Below are positions 45,730 to 58,745 of a stretch of 64,000 nucleotides of DNA, piece by piece. The position numbers were made by a program, and so were the translations under genes. The stretch is from Xestospongia muta (Eukaryota; Porifera; Demospongiae; Haplosclerida; Petrosiidae). The notes below the pieces were generated by a model. The model ran no database searches, had not been told where the DNA came from, and saw only the letters and a list, made by a program, of their open reading frames with translations. The stretch lies in contig OY848921.1 in the NCBI GenBank assembly GCA_963693285.1, forward strand, positions 5,717,229-5,781,228, written 5' to 3'. Position 1 is the first letter of the stretch, and every line of letters starts with the position of its first letter.

Positions 45730-48157
45730 CTACACACTTCCTGGAGTTTATAATAAATTAGGAGTTAATTTTAGTCAGCTAACCTTCTTTTGAATAAACT
45801 GAAGGAGGTACTTCATTTTGTGCAGTCATTGCAAAATGTTCTACATCTGAGGTTCCATGTTTACTATAGTATATATGTACACTGTATATCATCATTGTAT
45901 ATGACTGGTTTACCTTGCTTTGTAAGAAGGGGGAATAGGAGAAATTGACTTTTTTTCAACATATTGATATGTACTAATTACATAATAACATTTATTTATA
46001 TATGATATGATATGTGTACAAACTTTTGTCCACTGGCTGAACTTTTAATCACTGTAATATCACCTTGGGTCTCATAATTGTCTTCAGAATCTACAACTCT
46101 TCAAGAAATTTATATTAAATAACAATTTGTGATGAGTCATGTTTGATTACTTGTTAGGAGAAATATCAATTTTATCATGTACAATCAAATGATCATTGTT
46201 ATGTTTTGTTTCAATTTTAAAATTATAATGATCACTTTCTTTTTCTTCCATTTCAAAACATCTGTATATATACATAATAATATCGTTATTATTTTAATTT
46301 CAAATAAGTTTGTATAATGTATGCAACAAACCTTGGTTTTAAATGATAATTCCTTTTTGATTCAATTTTTTTGAAAATACAAACTGATATAATTATGCAA
46401 CAAACACAAAAAAACGATAATCCTCCACCAGCAGAACTAATTGTACTGACTAGTATGATGTTACTTTTTGTTTCAGTTCCATTGCTTGAGTTTTGTTGAG
46501 TCAATTGTTGAATAACACCTGGTTATAATTAATCATAGAAGATATTAATGACATGATATTTTAGAAAATTGGTTTATTCATCTATGTTCACTTATAGTTG
46601 CTTACTCACCATCTTCTAATGTGGTAAAATTAATACATTGACTTTTTCCTATTCCATTAGTTGTCCATTGAGGTGTGACACAGCAAATGTATGAAGTAAA
46701 TGGTTTTAGAGATATTACAGAGATATTCAATTTCTGAGTGATGTCTGATGTTATTATAGTGTTAGTATTTGATATATTACACATCACTATGTAACCATCA
46801 AACCTCCCATATTGCATGTATTGAAGTGGAGGATTCCATGTTATTATACAGTGTGTACTGGAAAGGTCTGAAATAGTCATATTTTGAATAGGTCCTGTGT
46901 AAAAAGATCATACATAGATTTACATATGTGCTATCAAGTCAACATACTTTTTACTGTAAAAATGAATATGTTAGATTATAATTAACAATTATTTGCAGCT
47001 TATATTAGTGGATTACAATGGAATTTAAATTACTTACTATGCATAATTTGAAGTTTTATTTGTAGCAGTACAAATTATTAATGAATTATATAGTGAGTAA
47101 TTTAGATGATTCTAGATCCCATAGTAAATACAGATTGATTGTTAAGATACCAATTAATTTTTACAATGATACACACTTCAATATAATAGTAATGAAACTG
47201 GTGACTTCACTGCCTGACCCACTGTGTGTGTAGATGGTCCTATAATCATGTTGGATCATGTCATGGTTCATGTGTTATATTGGTATCTTTGTTTTTATAG
47301 CATTAATATATCATTGTATGTGACTTTTGAGAGCAATGAATGAAGCATTCTTAAATCCACAATACAAATAGCAACCAATGAACATCATTAACCCTAACTA
47401 CTAGCAGTATTTGTCTTCAATGATATTGCTCCTAATTATACAATCTTTGTAGCTCTAATGAGTGTTTTTCATTATGAAATCATCATTTTCGAAAGTATTA
47501 TATGATGGCTTTTTTAATTACGGTCTTGTTAAGTTATCATATGTGACAAGAAAATTAATGTTTATTAAATTCTATGTAGTATACCTAGGCAATGAATTCC
47601 ATTTGTAGCAAGTACAGTTGATGTATCACAGGAACAGAAGTATGATCCATTAGTATTAGTACAGTGTTGATCACATATGTTTTGTGAACACTCATCAATG
47701 TCTAATGTAATTTAAACAATCAATATAATAATAAAATACTAAACAAATATGTTGTTACCTGATAAACAGTTATAACCTTCCCATCCACTAACACAAGTAC
47801 AATAGTTTGGTGCAGTACATTCTTTGTTAATACAACAAACAGGATTACAAATAGCTAATAAGATAAAAGTACAATAGTACTATGTGTAGATAATTCAATA
47901 TACCAGTTAGACAATCACTACCAGTCCATCCAGTTACACATGTATTGTGTGTACATAATAACAAGTATAACTTACGCAGACAGTCTGGTTTAGGACCATA
48001 ACCTGAACAACATTGTAGTTGAAGATTATAAGTTCTTTCATATAGTGTTACAGATTCAGTTCTATAGTATAATACACACATACACTTTATATATTATTTG
48101 CATGTAATTTTTTTAAATAAATATTTTATTTGTTTCTAGCTAAATTGATATTAATAG

Positions 48158-48192
<35 letters not shown>

Positions 48193-48925
48193 ACAGTAAC
48201 AATTGATTCAACTAATTAATGGTCACTTGAATTATACTCATGTTCACTAGGTTACATGATGTCTATAAACACATTGATAACATATAGGGTATTGACTATT
48301 AATTACTATGGAATTGATAGTTCTTATAGTTTATTAACAACTTCTAATGACATATGTGAAGTTCACATTCTATATTGACTACCAACCCTATATGATTGTT
48401 ATTTAACTACATGAATTGTCAATTTCAGAGCATATTATTAGTAATAATCAATGACACAGTTAACTGTGTCATTGATTATTACTAATGTCTATGAATTGGT
48501 TCTTTTAACCCATTAATTTTACAGTGATATAGATAGTATTAGTGTTAAGCAATTAGCAATAAAGTGAAAAGTAAATACAAAACATTAGAACTTTAATGTG
48601 TTAATTTAGAACATGGACTTCATTTAATTATAAGCAGTACCATATTAAATAATACTATGTAATCAAACCAAATACACCAAGGTATTAGATAACTTACTAA
48701 CCTAAGTGGACAACGAACAAATCTCCACCAGCTAGCACATCTTCTGTAAAAAGTATAATATCCAACATATGATGTTACAGAAGACACAGATACATTGTGT
48801 GAGCAAGATGATACAGCATTACAACTGTATATGATAAGACAGATTACAATAATACAGTGTCAAAATAAAGCTTACCTATTCATCAAAACTGTATAACAAA
48901 ACAAGACAATCAAGAGCCTCACCAT
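45730..48925 (-). CDS. EMI-EGF-FN3 receptor, copy D (short in-frame form)
   Basis: A 12-exon model of 1353 coding nt (about 450 aa): 48876-48925 signal peptide; 48702-48824 EMI; 47904-48061 EMI end fused to an EGF tail; 47759-47854 EGF; 47585-47701 calcium-binding EGF; 46620-46894 region FN3 (exon 46610-46894); 46332-46518 fused exon; tail exons 46151-46261, 46024-46098, 45914-45973, 45784-45863 and 45730-45740. The fused exon begins as FN3-3 (GVIQQLT) and switches to the membrane exon (QQNSSNGTETKSNI), a result of a deletion that removed FN3 domains 2-4 and the juxtamembrane domain. Phase is kept throughout. The two tail exons that hold the clearest tyrosine motifs in B and C are also gone. 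It could encode a short surface protein with reduced signalling capacity, or be an early pseudogene; a premature stop truncates the last exon. Confidence 0.65.
48437..48486. repeat. Perfect 50-bp palindrome in receptor intron 2 (copy D)
   Basis: Same sequence and intron position as the palindrome at 30805-30854, with 25-base arms meeting at GTT|AAC. Confidence 0.95.
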
Positions 48926-49587
48926 TTTAGAGTTTGAACACTGACTGTAGCTTGAACGTAATTCACTGTAAAACTTATCAGTTGATTTAATTAATGCATA
49001 TAGCAAGATTATCTGAAACAATTATGTAATAAGCATAAAACTTTTGATTATAAATGTAACATAAGATTGTATGTTTATGTAACTAACAATAGAACTTATA
49101 TAATGATTTGATTTTCAATGTTAGTTGAAATAAGGTGTTAGTTAGCTCTGTAGTGTTACTATAGATTAATGTAATTAGTTGTCTTAGATTTTACATAGTC
49201 ACTTTAGTTACATGTATCCTATGGAATTACACATGATATTTAGCTCAAAAGCAATTTTCTAAAAAGGACATGAAAATGATCTAGAGTTATCATAAATTAT
49301 TTTGTATTAACATCACAAGTACCATCCATTGAACTATCAATTTCTATATATTTGAAATAGTAGCAATGTGTCCTTTATTTATTTAGCAAATTATATCATA
49401 ATTTAATCAACCTAATTGTTCATCCATTGATTAGTTAGAATGTATTGACACTATTGTTCTCAGCTATAATAAACAAAATATTGTGGAAATTATTTAGGCT
49501 TGTAGAAATTATTGTTGGAACAATAATGGATAATAGGTAATATGAACATTACTGTAATAATAGAAGAACTATTAACTAGATACTAAC

Positions 49588-49870
49588 CTTTTAGATATTT
49601 CCTAATTCTTTGTCACAATCCTCTCCTCTCTACGTATTTGTATATGTCAAGTAAGACTATATAACGTCATTTACTACTAGTATCAAGACAACAGGTACTA
49701 TATATATATACGAATTGACTTTCAACGTAAGAGGGAATGACGACAAAATGATCAACTTTACTCAAATTATTCTGTGAACGTAGGCGGTATACCTGACGAA
49801 TAAGAGGTGTGGTCATACTCACGAGCATCTATATATCATAAATGTTACTATCTTACTAATTCTCTGTTAA
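49588..49870 (-). promoter_or_regulatory. Conserved promoter and 5' UTR exon block, copy D
   Basis: Nearly the same as the copy C block, including TATATATATAG at about 49701-49711, the GACGTTATATAGTC stretch, and a GTTAGT donor at 49587, about 0.66 kb above the start codon of copy D. Confidence 0.6.
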
Positions 49871-51955
49871 CTTCTGTTTATATTAATAGCTTGCACAGTC
49901 TAATGCCTTTACTTTATATTAGTAGCTGACTACTAATGATGACATAAATTGTTAGTAGCTATAAACAGACAGTAAACCAGTTTAATTTAGACAATATACA
50001 TATAACATATTTCTATGCACACATTACATGATACATGTGATTAATCAATAATTATATCAAAAATAAATATACAAATCATACTCAGAATGTATTATTATAT
50101 CACTGATAATATTCAAACGATTTGACAGTTGATGAATATTCTTAATTGATTGTACAATTATGTAGTAATAATACAATTGACAACAATACTATCTTGTTTG
50201 CATCCTTTGTGATTGGAATGATAGTAGACATCCCTATATTTACTCCATTTTTTTAAAGAAAATATTTTTATTTACTTGTTTGTTTAATTTTTAATGAGAG
50301 TTTTAATACCTAATAAAGGGCTATAGCATGGTGGATAGAAATAAAACAGTCCACATATGCATGCACGAAATGTGTGCATATAAAGTAACCAATTAAAATT
50401 AAATTATTGATGACAACTCAACGAAATCTTTTCTTTATTTGGTTGGCAAAAAATTAAATTTTAACTTGCTTTGGGAGTCAAACTTATACAATAAATTGTC
50501 TAATACAATATACAATAATGAAATATATATGCATGTTTAAAACCTTCATGATTGAATAGTATTGAGTTGTCTGGCCTGACAATTCTTTAGCCTTATATTT
50601 CACTAAAGGGAAGGGGAGTCTAACAAGACTATAGACCTGTGGAGGCAATCTTTGATGTTTGACACACTTCTTTTAAAGTAATTGTGATATTTTGTCATGT
50701 CATATATTTTAATTGGATGCTAGTGATGGCCAGTGTTCTTGTTGTGAGGCATAACTGTACTCTATAATAATTTGTTAACTGTGTGCTCTCTTAACAATCT
50801 ATATACTTTCCTTATTTGAGTTATATATCTATAAGTGGTATTACAGTAATTATGTGTTTGAATTAGTTGCTAGAATGAATCAATAAATCCCAATGATCAT
50901 TGTATGTTTACCAAAACAAAACATCAATAAACATAGTATGATATGGTCATTATACAATGATTATTATCATTGTTATGTTGTTTGTATCTAAATTATTTGG
51001 CTTGCATTATATTAACGTAAGTGGGATGGTTTTTTGCTACTAAGACAAAGTATTAATATCAGTTTCAACAAGATTATAATTGAATAAAAATCATCCTATA
51101 GTGTTTTGGAATATCTGACTACACACTGAAACACTGACTAGAGTTACAAGATTTTATAATTTGCATCAGTGTTGAACATTGTTAGTCCATCATATCCATT
51201 GCAGTATTACTGGAGGTTAGGGTCATTGAAAGTGTTTAATTTCATTTGTTGCTTACACAAAATCATAATGTATTGAAGCTATAAAAACAAATGTATTGTA
51301 TATAAAGTTAACAGATGATCTATAAGTTAATTATAGGACTGCCTGGCACATCAGCAGAAAATTGATAAAAAAACTCATGGAGGAGGGGGAGGTTGATGTG
51401 TGAGGAAAGTGAAAATATCTATATATGTGCTTACATCCTTAACTAAAGTTATTCATTAATGCTAATTAAAACATACATATAATATTTACATTCAGTCAGT
51501 CAGCAGTTTTCTTCACATGTGGGTATTACTGGTATTTATAATTAATCATGTACTAACTTGTAGAGATAATAAACAAATTGTGAGACAAAACTGTGTAAAG
51601 CTTCTTTACTTCTAAGTCAAGTCATTTTTTAGACACATTTTGGTTAACTTCAAATAGCTCAGTGATGACCTAAATTTACTATTTTCAGTATTGAAATTAC
51701 TGACAGATATGACTTATCCACAAATTAATTTAGCCATGAACGGTTAGTGATCTACTCGCCAATGCTAAAACGAAGACAGGGCTCTAATTACAGGCTTATG
51801 AAAGAACTTACTTAGCTTGTCTTGAAGATCAAGACTAAATTCTGAAATTCTAAAAACTGTCTGTTCTTTGAATTAATGTTAATAACTATTATAACTTCTA
51901 TCCCACACCTCTCAGTTTTGAATTTCAGCTATCTAAAATTATTAAAGTAAATGTA
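49871..51955. other. Distal part of unit D, no gene seen
   Basis: AT-rich sequence matching unit E (about 57661-60240) with indels; for example the TGTAATTATATTC segment present in C and E is deleted near 49975. No coding signal was found. Confidence 0.5.
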
Positions 51956-52385
51956 GTGAAAAGGTTGTGGTAAATGTTTTCTGTATTTTCAATTATAGAA
52001 TATAACCAGACTAGGTACAATTGATGAACATGATTCCTTATAATTTAAGATTATATGCTATACATTAACATAGGTGAATGCTGTACTTACTGATAAAATA
52101 AAATGGATATGTATTTCTTATGCTTTCTTTCTCACTCTCATTTCTTAACAGTTACAGTGACAGTGAACAGTGACAGTTCCACTTGTATGTAGTTTTTGTG
52201 ATGAATTTTATAAATATTATTTCAAATGAGTTATAGTTACCATATCAACAGTGACAATTTATGATCAGACAATATTACAACGTTGTTTTGTCACATGCAT
52301 CTTCATTAGATGTCATGTGACCAGCTATAATAGTCATATTAACTCATAGATTTAATTCGTTTTATTTGATATATATAGCGGTTAT

Positions 52386-52591
52386 TATAAACTTATTGAT
52401 TTCTTTGTTAAATATTACAAAACATTGGCACTAACTAATACAGTTATTATAATTATTACATCAATGCTATATATGCAGACACTAGTACAATTCATTGACT
52501 AGTACTTAGTCTAGCTGTGTTAGGTAATCCTGTAAAAGTTGTAAGAGGATTTGTAGAGGGAATGTTTGATCTGTTCTATGAACCTCTTAAG
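52386..52591 (+). pseudogene. VPS13-like exon fragment (unit E), broken
   Basis: Third copy of the VPS13-like exon. It ends GMFDLFYEPLK before a GTAC donor and keeps VLGNPVKVVRGFV, but carries the same upstream frame break as the unit D copy. Confidence 0.6.
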
Positions 52592-53353
52592 GTACTACAT
52601 GTGTGAATGTAAAATATTTAATTATTGATTATGATTAAAGGAGTGTCCTTTATTTGAGGAAATTGTAAAGATTTCAAGCATCTCTTAAATTACAAAGATG
52701 TATGCTTTAACTTCTGTATATGATAAGACAGATTACAGTAATAGTGTCACAATAAAACTTACCTATACACCAAAACTGTATAACAAAACAAAACAATCAA
52801 GAGCCTCATCATTTTAGAGTTGGATCACTGACAGTAACTTAAAGAATTTCACTGTAAAGCTAAATTGATTGATTTAATTGTCTGTAGCAAAATTACTTAA
52901 TAACATGTACAGCTTAATAGTTATCATTACAATGATTTCTGAATACTTAAAAAAATAATGAACAATTACTGTTGCCATTGAAATCATTCTATTGACTCAT
53001 ACACATTGTAAGTTTAACTCAATTTAAGTTAGCCTCATTTCATTACCCTATAAATACACTATTTCAGCTGTCTCTGTGTATATAATATCCTATATACCTA
53101 GTGTAAATATATGTGCAAACAAATCGTTATATCATGACATCACTAAAATGGCAAGAGTAGAGACTTCAGCTCAAAAAACTATATTATGTATCAATTATGA
53201 AGAACAAAAATATCTTGACATTACATATTCAATAATTGAATGTTAATGTTACTACTATAGTTTACTAACACTACTTCAATATTTAATATTAAAAGTCCAG
53301 CCTTAATGTCTTTTGCCAAGACAATTATTTGACAACAGAATTTCCGCCTTTTT

Positions 53354-56300
53354 CTACACACTTCCTGGAGTTTATAATAAATTAGGAGTTAATTTTAGTC
53401 AGCTAACCTTCTTTTGAATGAACTGAAGGAGGTACTTCATTTTGTGCAGTCATTGCAAAACGTTCTACATCTGAGGTTCCATGTTTACTATAGTATATAT
53501 GTACAGTGTATATCATTATTGTATATGACCTGTTTACCTTGCTTTCTTAGGAGGGGGAACAGTAAGAATTGGTTTCTTTTGTGCAGGAATTCCTTTACCA
53601 TAATTGTTTGACATTTCAAAATGTTTTACATCTGAGGTTCCATGTTTACTTTAGTATATATGGACAGTGTATATCATCATTGTATATGACTGGTTTACCT
53701 TGCTTTGTAAGAAGGGGGAATATGAGAAATTGACTTTTTATCAACATATTGATATGTACTAATTTGTAGTAACATTTATTTATATATGATATGATATATG
53801 TACAAACTTTTGTCCACTGACTGAACTTTTAATCACTGTAATATCACTTTGGGTTTCATAATTGTATTTAAATCTACAACACTTCAAAAAATTTATATTA
53901 AATAACAATTTGTGATGAGTCATGTTTGATTACTTGTTAAGAGAAATATCTTATCACGTACAATCAAATGGTCATTGTTAAGTTTTGTTTTAATTTTAAA
54001 ATTATAATGATCATTTCATAACATCTGTATATGTACATAATAATAACATCATTATTATTTGAATTTCAAATAAGTTTGTATTATATATGCAACAAACCTT
54101 GGTTTTAAATGATAATTCCTTTTTGATTCAATTTTTTTGAAAATACAAACTGATATAATTATGCAACAAACACAAAGAAACGATAATCCTCCACCAGCAG
54201 AACTAATTGTACTGACTAGTATGATGTTACTTTTTGTTTCAGTTCCATTGCTTGAGTTTTGTTGAGTCAATTGTTGAATAACACCTGGTTATAATTAATC
54301 ATAGAAGATATTAATGACATGATATTTTAGAAAATTGGTTTATTCATCTATGTTTACTTATAGATGCTTACTCACCATCTTCTAATGTGGTAAAATTAAT
54401 ACATTGACTTTGCCTATTCCATTAGTTGTCCATTGAAGTGTGACACAGCAAATGTATGAAGTAAATGGTTTTAGAAATATTGCAGAGATATTCAATTTCT
54501 GAGTGATGTCTGATGTTATTATAGTGTTAGTATTTGATATATTACACATCACTATGTAACCATCAAACCTCCCATATTGCATGTATTGAAGTGGAGGATT
54601 CCATGTTATTTATACAGTGTGTACTGGAAAGGTCTGAAATAGTCATATTTTGAATAGGTCCTGTGTAAAAAGATCATACATAGATTTACATATGTGCTAT
54701 CAAGCCAACATACTTTTCACTGTAACAATTAATATGTTAGATTATAATTAACAACCATTTGCAGCTTATATTAGTGGATTACAGTGGAATATAAATACTT
54801 ACTATGCATAATTTGAAGTTTTATTTGTAGCAGTACAACATACTGATGAATTATATAGTGAGTAATTCAGATGACTCTAGATCCCATAGTAAATACAAAT
54901 TGATTGTTAAGATATCAATTAATTTTTACAATGATACACACTTCAATATAATAGTAATGAAACTGGTGACTTCACTGCCTGACCCACTGTGTGTGCAGAT
55001 GGCCCTATGATAATGTTGGATCATGTCATGGTTCATGTGTTATATTGGTATCTTTGTTTTTATAGCATTAATATGTCATTGTATGTGACTTTTGAGAACA
55101 ATGAATGAAGCATTCTTTAATTCACAATACAAATAGCAACCAATGAACATCATTAACCTTAATTACTAGCGCTAATTTGCCTTCACTGACATTGCTCCTG
55201 ATTATTCAATCTTTGTAGCTCTAATCAGTGTTTTTCATTATGAAATCAACATTTTTAAAAATATTATATGATGGCTTTTTCAATTATGGTCTTGTTAAGT
55301 TATCATATGTGACAAGAAAATTAATGTTTATTAAATTCTATGTAGTATACCTAGGCAATGAATTCAATTTGTAGCAAGGACAGTTGATGTATCACAGGAA
55401 CAGAAGTATGATCCATTAGTATTAGTACAGTGTTGATGACATACGTTTTGTGAACACTCATCAATGTCTAATGTAATTTAAACAATCAATATAATTATAA
55501 AATACTAAACAAATATGTTGTTACCTGATAAACAGTTATAACCTTCCCATCCACTAACACAAGTACAATAGTTTGGTGCAGTACATTCTTTGTTAATACC
55601 ACAAACAGGGTTACAAATAGCTAATAAGATAAAATTACAATAGTACTATGTGTAGATAATTCAATATACCAGTTAGACAATCACTACCAGTCCATCCAGT
55701 TACACATGTATTGTGTGTACATAATAACAAGTATAACTTACGTAGACAGTTTGGTTTAGGACCATAACCTGAACAACATTGTAGTTGAAGATTATAAGTT
55801 CTTTCATATAGTGTTCTAGTTCTATAGTATAATACACACATGCACTTTTTATATTATTTGCATGTAATTTTTTTAAATAAATATTTTATTTGTTTCTAGC
55901 TAAATTGATATAAATAGTAATATATATATAAATATATATATATATATATGTTACAGTAACAATTGATTCAAGTAATTAATGGTCACTTGAATTATACTCA
56001 TGTTCACTAGGTTACATGATGTCTATAAACACATTGACAACATATATGGTATTGACTATTAATTACTATGGAATTGATAGTTCATATAGTTTATTAACAA
56101 CTTCTAATGACATATGTGAAGTTCACATTCTATAGTGACTACCAACCCTATATGATTGCTTATTTTGTCAATGGGTAAACATAATTTTCACTCTTGTAAC
56201 AATTAACTACATGAATTGTCAATTTCAGAGTAAATTATTAGTAATAATCAATGACACAGTTAACTGTGTCATTGATTATTACTAATGTCTATGAATTGGT

Positions 56301-56718
56301 TCTTTTAACCCATTAATTTTACAGTGATATAGATAGTATTAGTGTTAAGCAATTAGCAATAAAGTGAAAAGTAAATACAAAACATTAAAACTTTAATGTA
56401 TTAATTTAGAATATAGACTTTTTTTGATGTAGATACTACATAAATAATATGTGGTGACCATTTTTTCCGGCTCACCCTACAAAGTTAATTATAAGCAGTA
56501 CCATGTTAAATGATACTATGTAATCAAACCAAATACACCAAGGTATTAGATAACTTACTAACCCAGCTGGACAACGATAATGTCCCCACCAGCTAACACG
56601 ATGATACAGCATTACAACTGTATATGATAAGACAGATTACAATAATACAGTGTCAAAATAAAGCTTACCTATTCATCAAAACTGTATAACAAAACAAGAC
56701 AATCAAGAGCCTCATCAT
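53354..56718 (-). pseudogene. EMI-EGF-FN3 receptor, copy E (pseudogene)
   Basis: Organised like copy D and sharing its deletions (fused FN3/membrane exon at about 54098-54284). Exon 1 (56669-56718) is intact, but exon 2 (56563-56617) is 55 nt instead of 120: a 65-nt deletion shifts the frame and brings in a TAG. The FN3 exon (about 54376-54662) has a one-base loss (GACTTTGCC for GACTTTTTCC) and a one-base gain (TTATTTATAC for TTATTATAC). The tail exons 53407-53486 and their flanks are tandemly duplicated at about 53590-53740. The calcium-binding EGF and second EGF exons (about 55354-55616) are still recognisable. These breaks mean a full receptor cannot be made. Confidence 0.75.
56237..56286. 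repeat. Perfect 50-bp palindrome in receptor intron 2 (copy E)
   Basis: Identical arms and position to the palindromes of copies C and D, retained although the gene itself is decayed. Confidence 0.95.
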
Positions 56719-57380
56719 TTTAGAGTTTGAACACTGACTGTAGCTTGAATGTAATTCACTGTAAAACTTATCAGTTGATTTAATTAATTCATATAGCAAC
56801 ATTATTTGAAACAATTATGTTATAAACATAAAACTTTTGATTATAAATGTACTATAAGATTGTCTGTTTATGTAACTAACAATAGAACTTATATAATGAT
56901 TTGATTTTCAATGTTAGTTGAAATAAGGTGTTAGTTAGCTCAGTAGTGTTACCATAGATTAAAGTAATTAGTTGTCTTAGATTTTACATAGTCACTTTAG
57001 TTACATGTATCCTATGGAATTACACATGATATTTAGCTCAAAAGCAATTTTCTAAAAACGCCATTAAAATGATCTAGAGTTATCATAAATTATTTTGTAT
57101 TAACATCACAAGTACCATCCATTGAACTATCAATTTCTATATATTTGAAATAGTAGCAATGTGTTCTTTATTGTTTTAGCAAATTATATCATAATTTAAT
57201 CAACCTAATTGTTCATCCATTGATTAGTTAGCATGTATTGAAACTATTGTTCTCAGTTATAATAAGCAAAATATTGTGAAAATTATTTAGGCTTGTAGAA
57301 ATTATTATTGGAACAATAATGGATAATAGGTAACATGACCATTACTGGAATAATAGGAGAACTATTAACTAGATACTAAC

Positions 57381-57660
57381 CTTTTAGATATTTCCTAATT
57401 CTTTGTCACGATCCTCTCCTCTCTACGTATTTGTATATGTCAAGTAAGACTATATAACGTCATCTACTACTAGTATCAAGACAACAGGTACTATATATAT
57501 ATATACGAATTGACTTTCAACGTAAGAGGGAATGACGACAAAATGATCAGCTTTACTCAAATTATTCTGTGAACGTAGGCGGTATACCTGACGAATAAGA
57601 GGTGTGGTCATACTCATAAGCATCTATATATCATAAATGTTACTATCTTTCTGAGTCTGT
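57381..57660 (-). promoter_or_regulatory. Conserved promoter and 5' UTR exon block, copy E
   Basis: Same layout as C and D: TATATATATATAG at about 57493-57505, the GACGTTATATAGTC stretch, and a GTTAGT donor at 57380, about 0.66 kb above exon 1. Confidence 0.6.
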
Positions 57661-58105
57661 TAACTTCTCTTTATATGAATAGCTTGCACAATTTAATGCC
57701 TTTGCTTTATATTAGTAGCTGACTACTAATGATGACATAATTATATTGTTAGTAGCTATAAACAGACAGTAGGATATATGGTTAGATTTAGGAATAGAAA
57801 AATGCCAATTATGACGTTTTTGCAACATGCTGTATATATTTATATATACGTGTGTGTGTGTGTTTTTCTCGAGTTGCCAGATGTAAGAAAACTGAGACTG
57901 GCTTAATTAAGGAATCTAATTATTGTAAATGTCAAATAAATGGAGGCGTGTTATTAATTTCCATATTGGAGCTAACAAAGAATAAAGCTTGTATCATCAG
58001 TCTATTACCTCAGCTTCATGACAATATAACTAGAAATAGACCTTATGTTCATTATCGTATGTTTTAGTAACTGCTTAAAAATATCTGCTATTCTAGAACA
58101 CAATG
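57661..58105. other. Distal part of unit E with a decayed exon-like frame
   Basis: A plus-strand frame at 57852-58067 is open here (NYCKCQINGGVLLISILELT) but its homolog in unit C is frameshifted and in unit B a different frame is the coding-like one (LRLGPKEFQLVQIGRGK at about 23400). I therefore regard it as an old decayed exon rather than a gene. Confidence 0.35.
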
Positions 58106-58738
58106 CAGACATGCCAACCCCTGACTTAGAAATTGAGTGAGAGGCTCCAAAAAATGAGTGAGACAGGATGAAATTGAGTGAGATGTGGAAAAAATGTTTC
58201 AACAATAATTGCAAAAAAATATTACAAAAACTAGAAAAAATGAACACATGCACATGTCTTACAAAAAAATGGAAAACACGATGAGTGGCCTTGTATACAG
58301 GTCAATTTATTTATTTTAGATGAGTATAGTTTGTTGTATTCCTTAGTTGCCTTCTTGGCAGTTTCAAGAATAAAACTAAGTTTCGGCCTAATTTACAACT
58401 CAATGGTACACTATTAAGCATTATTTGTGTGAAATTTGCAAATACAGAGCCCTGTAGCAGTTATAATCCTCCAAAAGATGTTCTTGGAAACCATACTGAA
58501 AACCCTCTCTTCTAGTGCATTTGAGTGAGGAAGTATGAATAATATTGGTACTTTACGTAGCTTTTCGAATCTTTTCAAAATAGCATGTGGCCACTAAATT
58601 TGTTGACACTGGGTTAAAAATAAGAACACACCTCCTTTGCTTTGAAATGCGTGAGACGTCTTCATGTTTGCGTGTGAGCGTGAGAGATTGCCCAAAAGCG
58701 TGTGTCTCACGCAAAATGCGTGTGAGTTGGCATGTTTG
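58106..58738. mobile_element. 633-bp hAT-like MITE with 7-bp TSD in unit E
   Basis: The ends are CAGACATGCCAAC and GTTGGCATGTTTG (imperfect inverted repeat), flanked by CACAATG on both sides (58099-58105 and 58739-58745). Unit C has the empty site, a single CACAATG at 32746-32752. The interior has GAGTGAGA and GCGTGTGA-type simple motifs and no transposase. Confidence 0.75.
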
Positions 58739-58745
58739 CACAATG

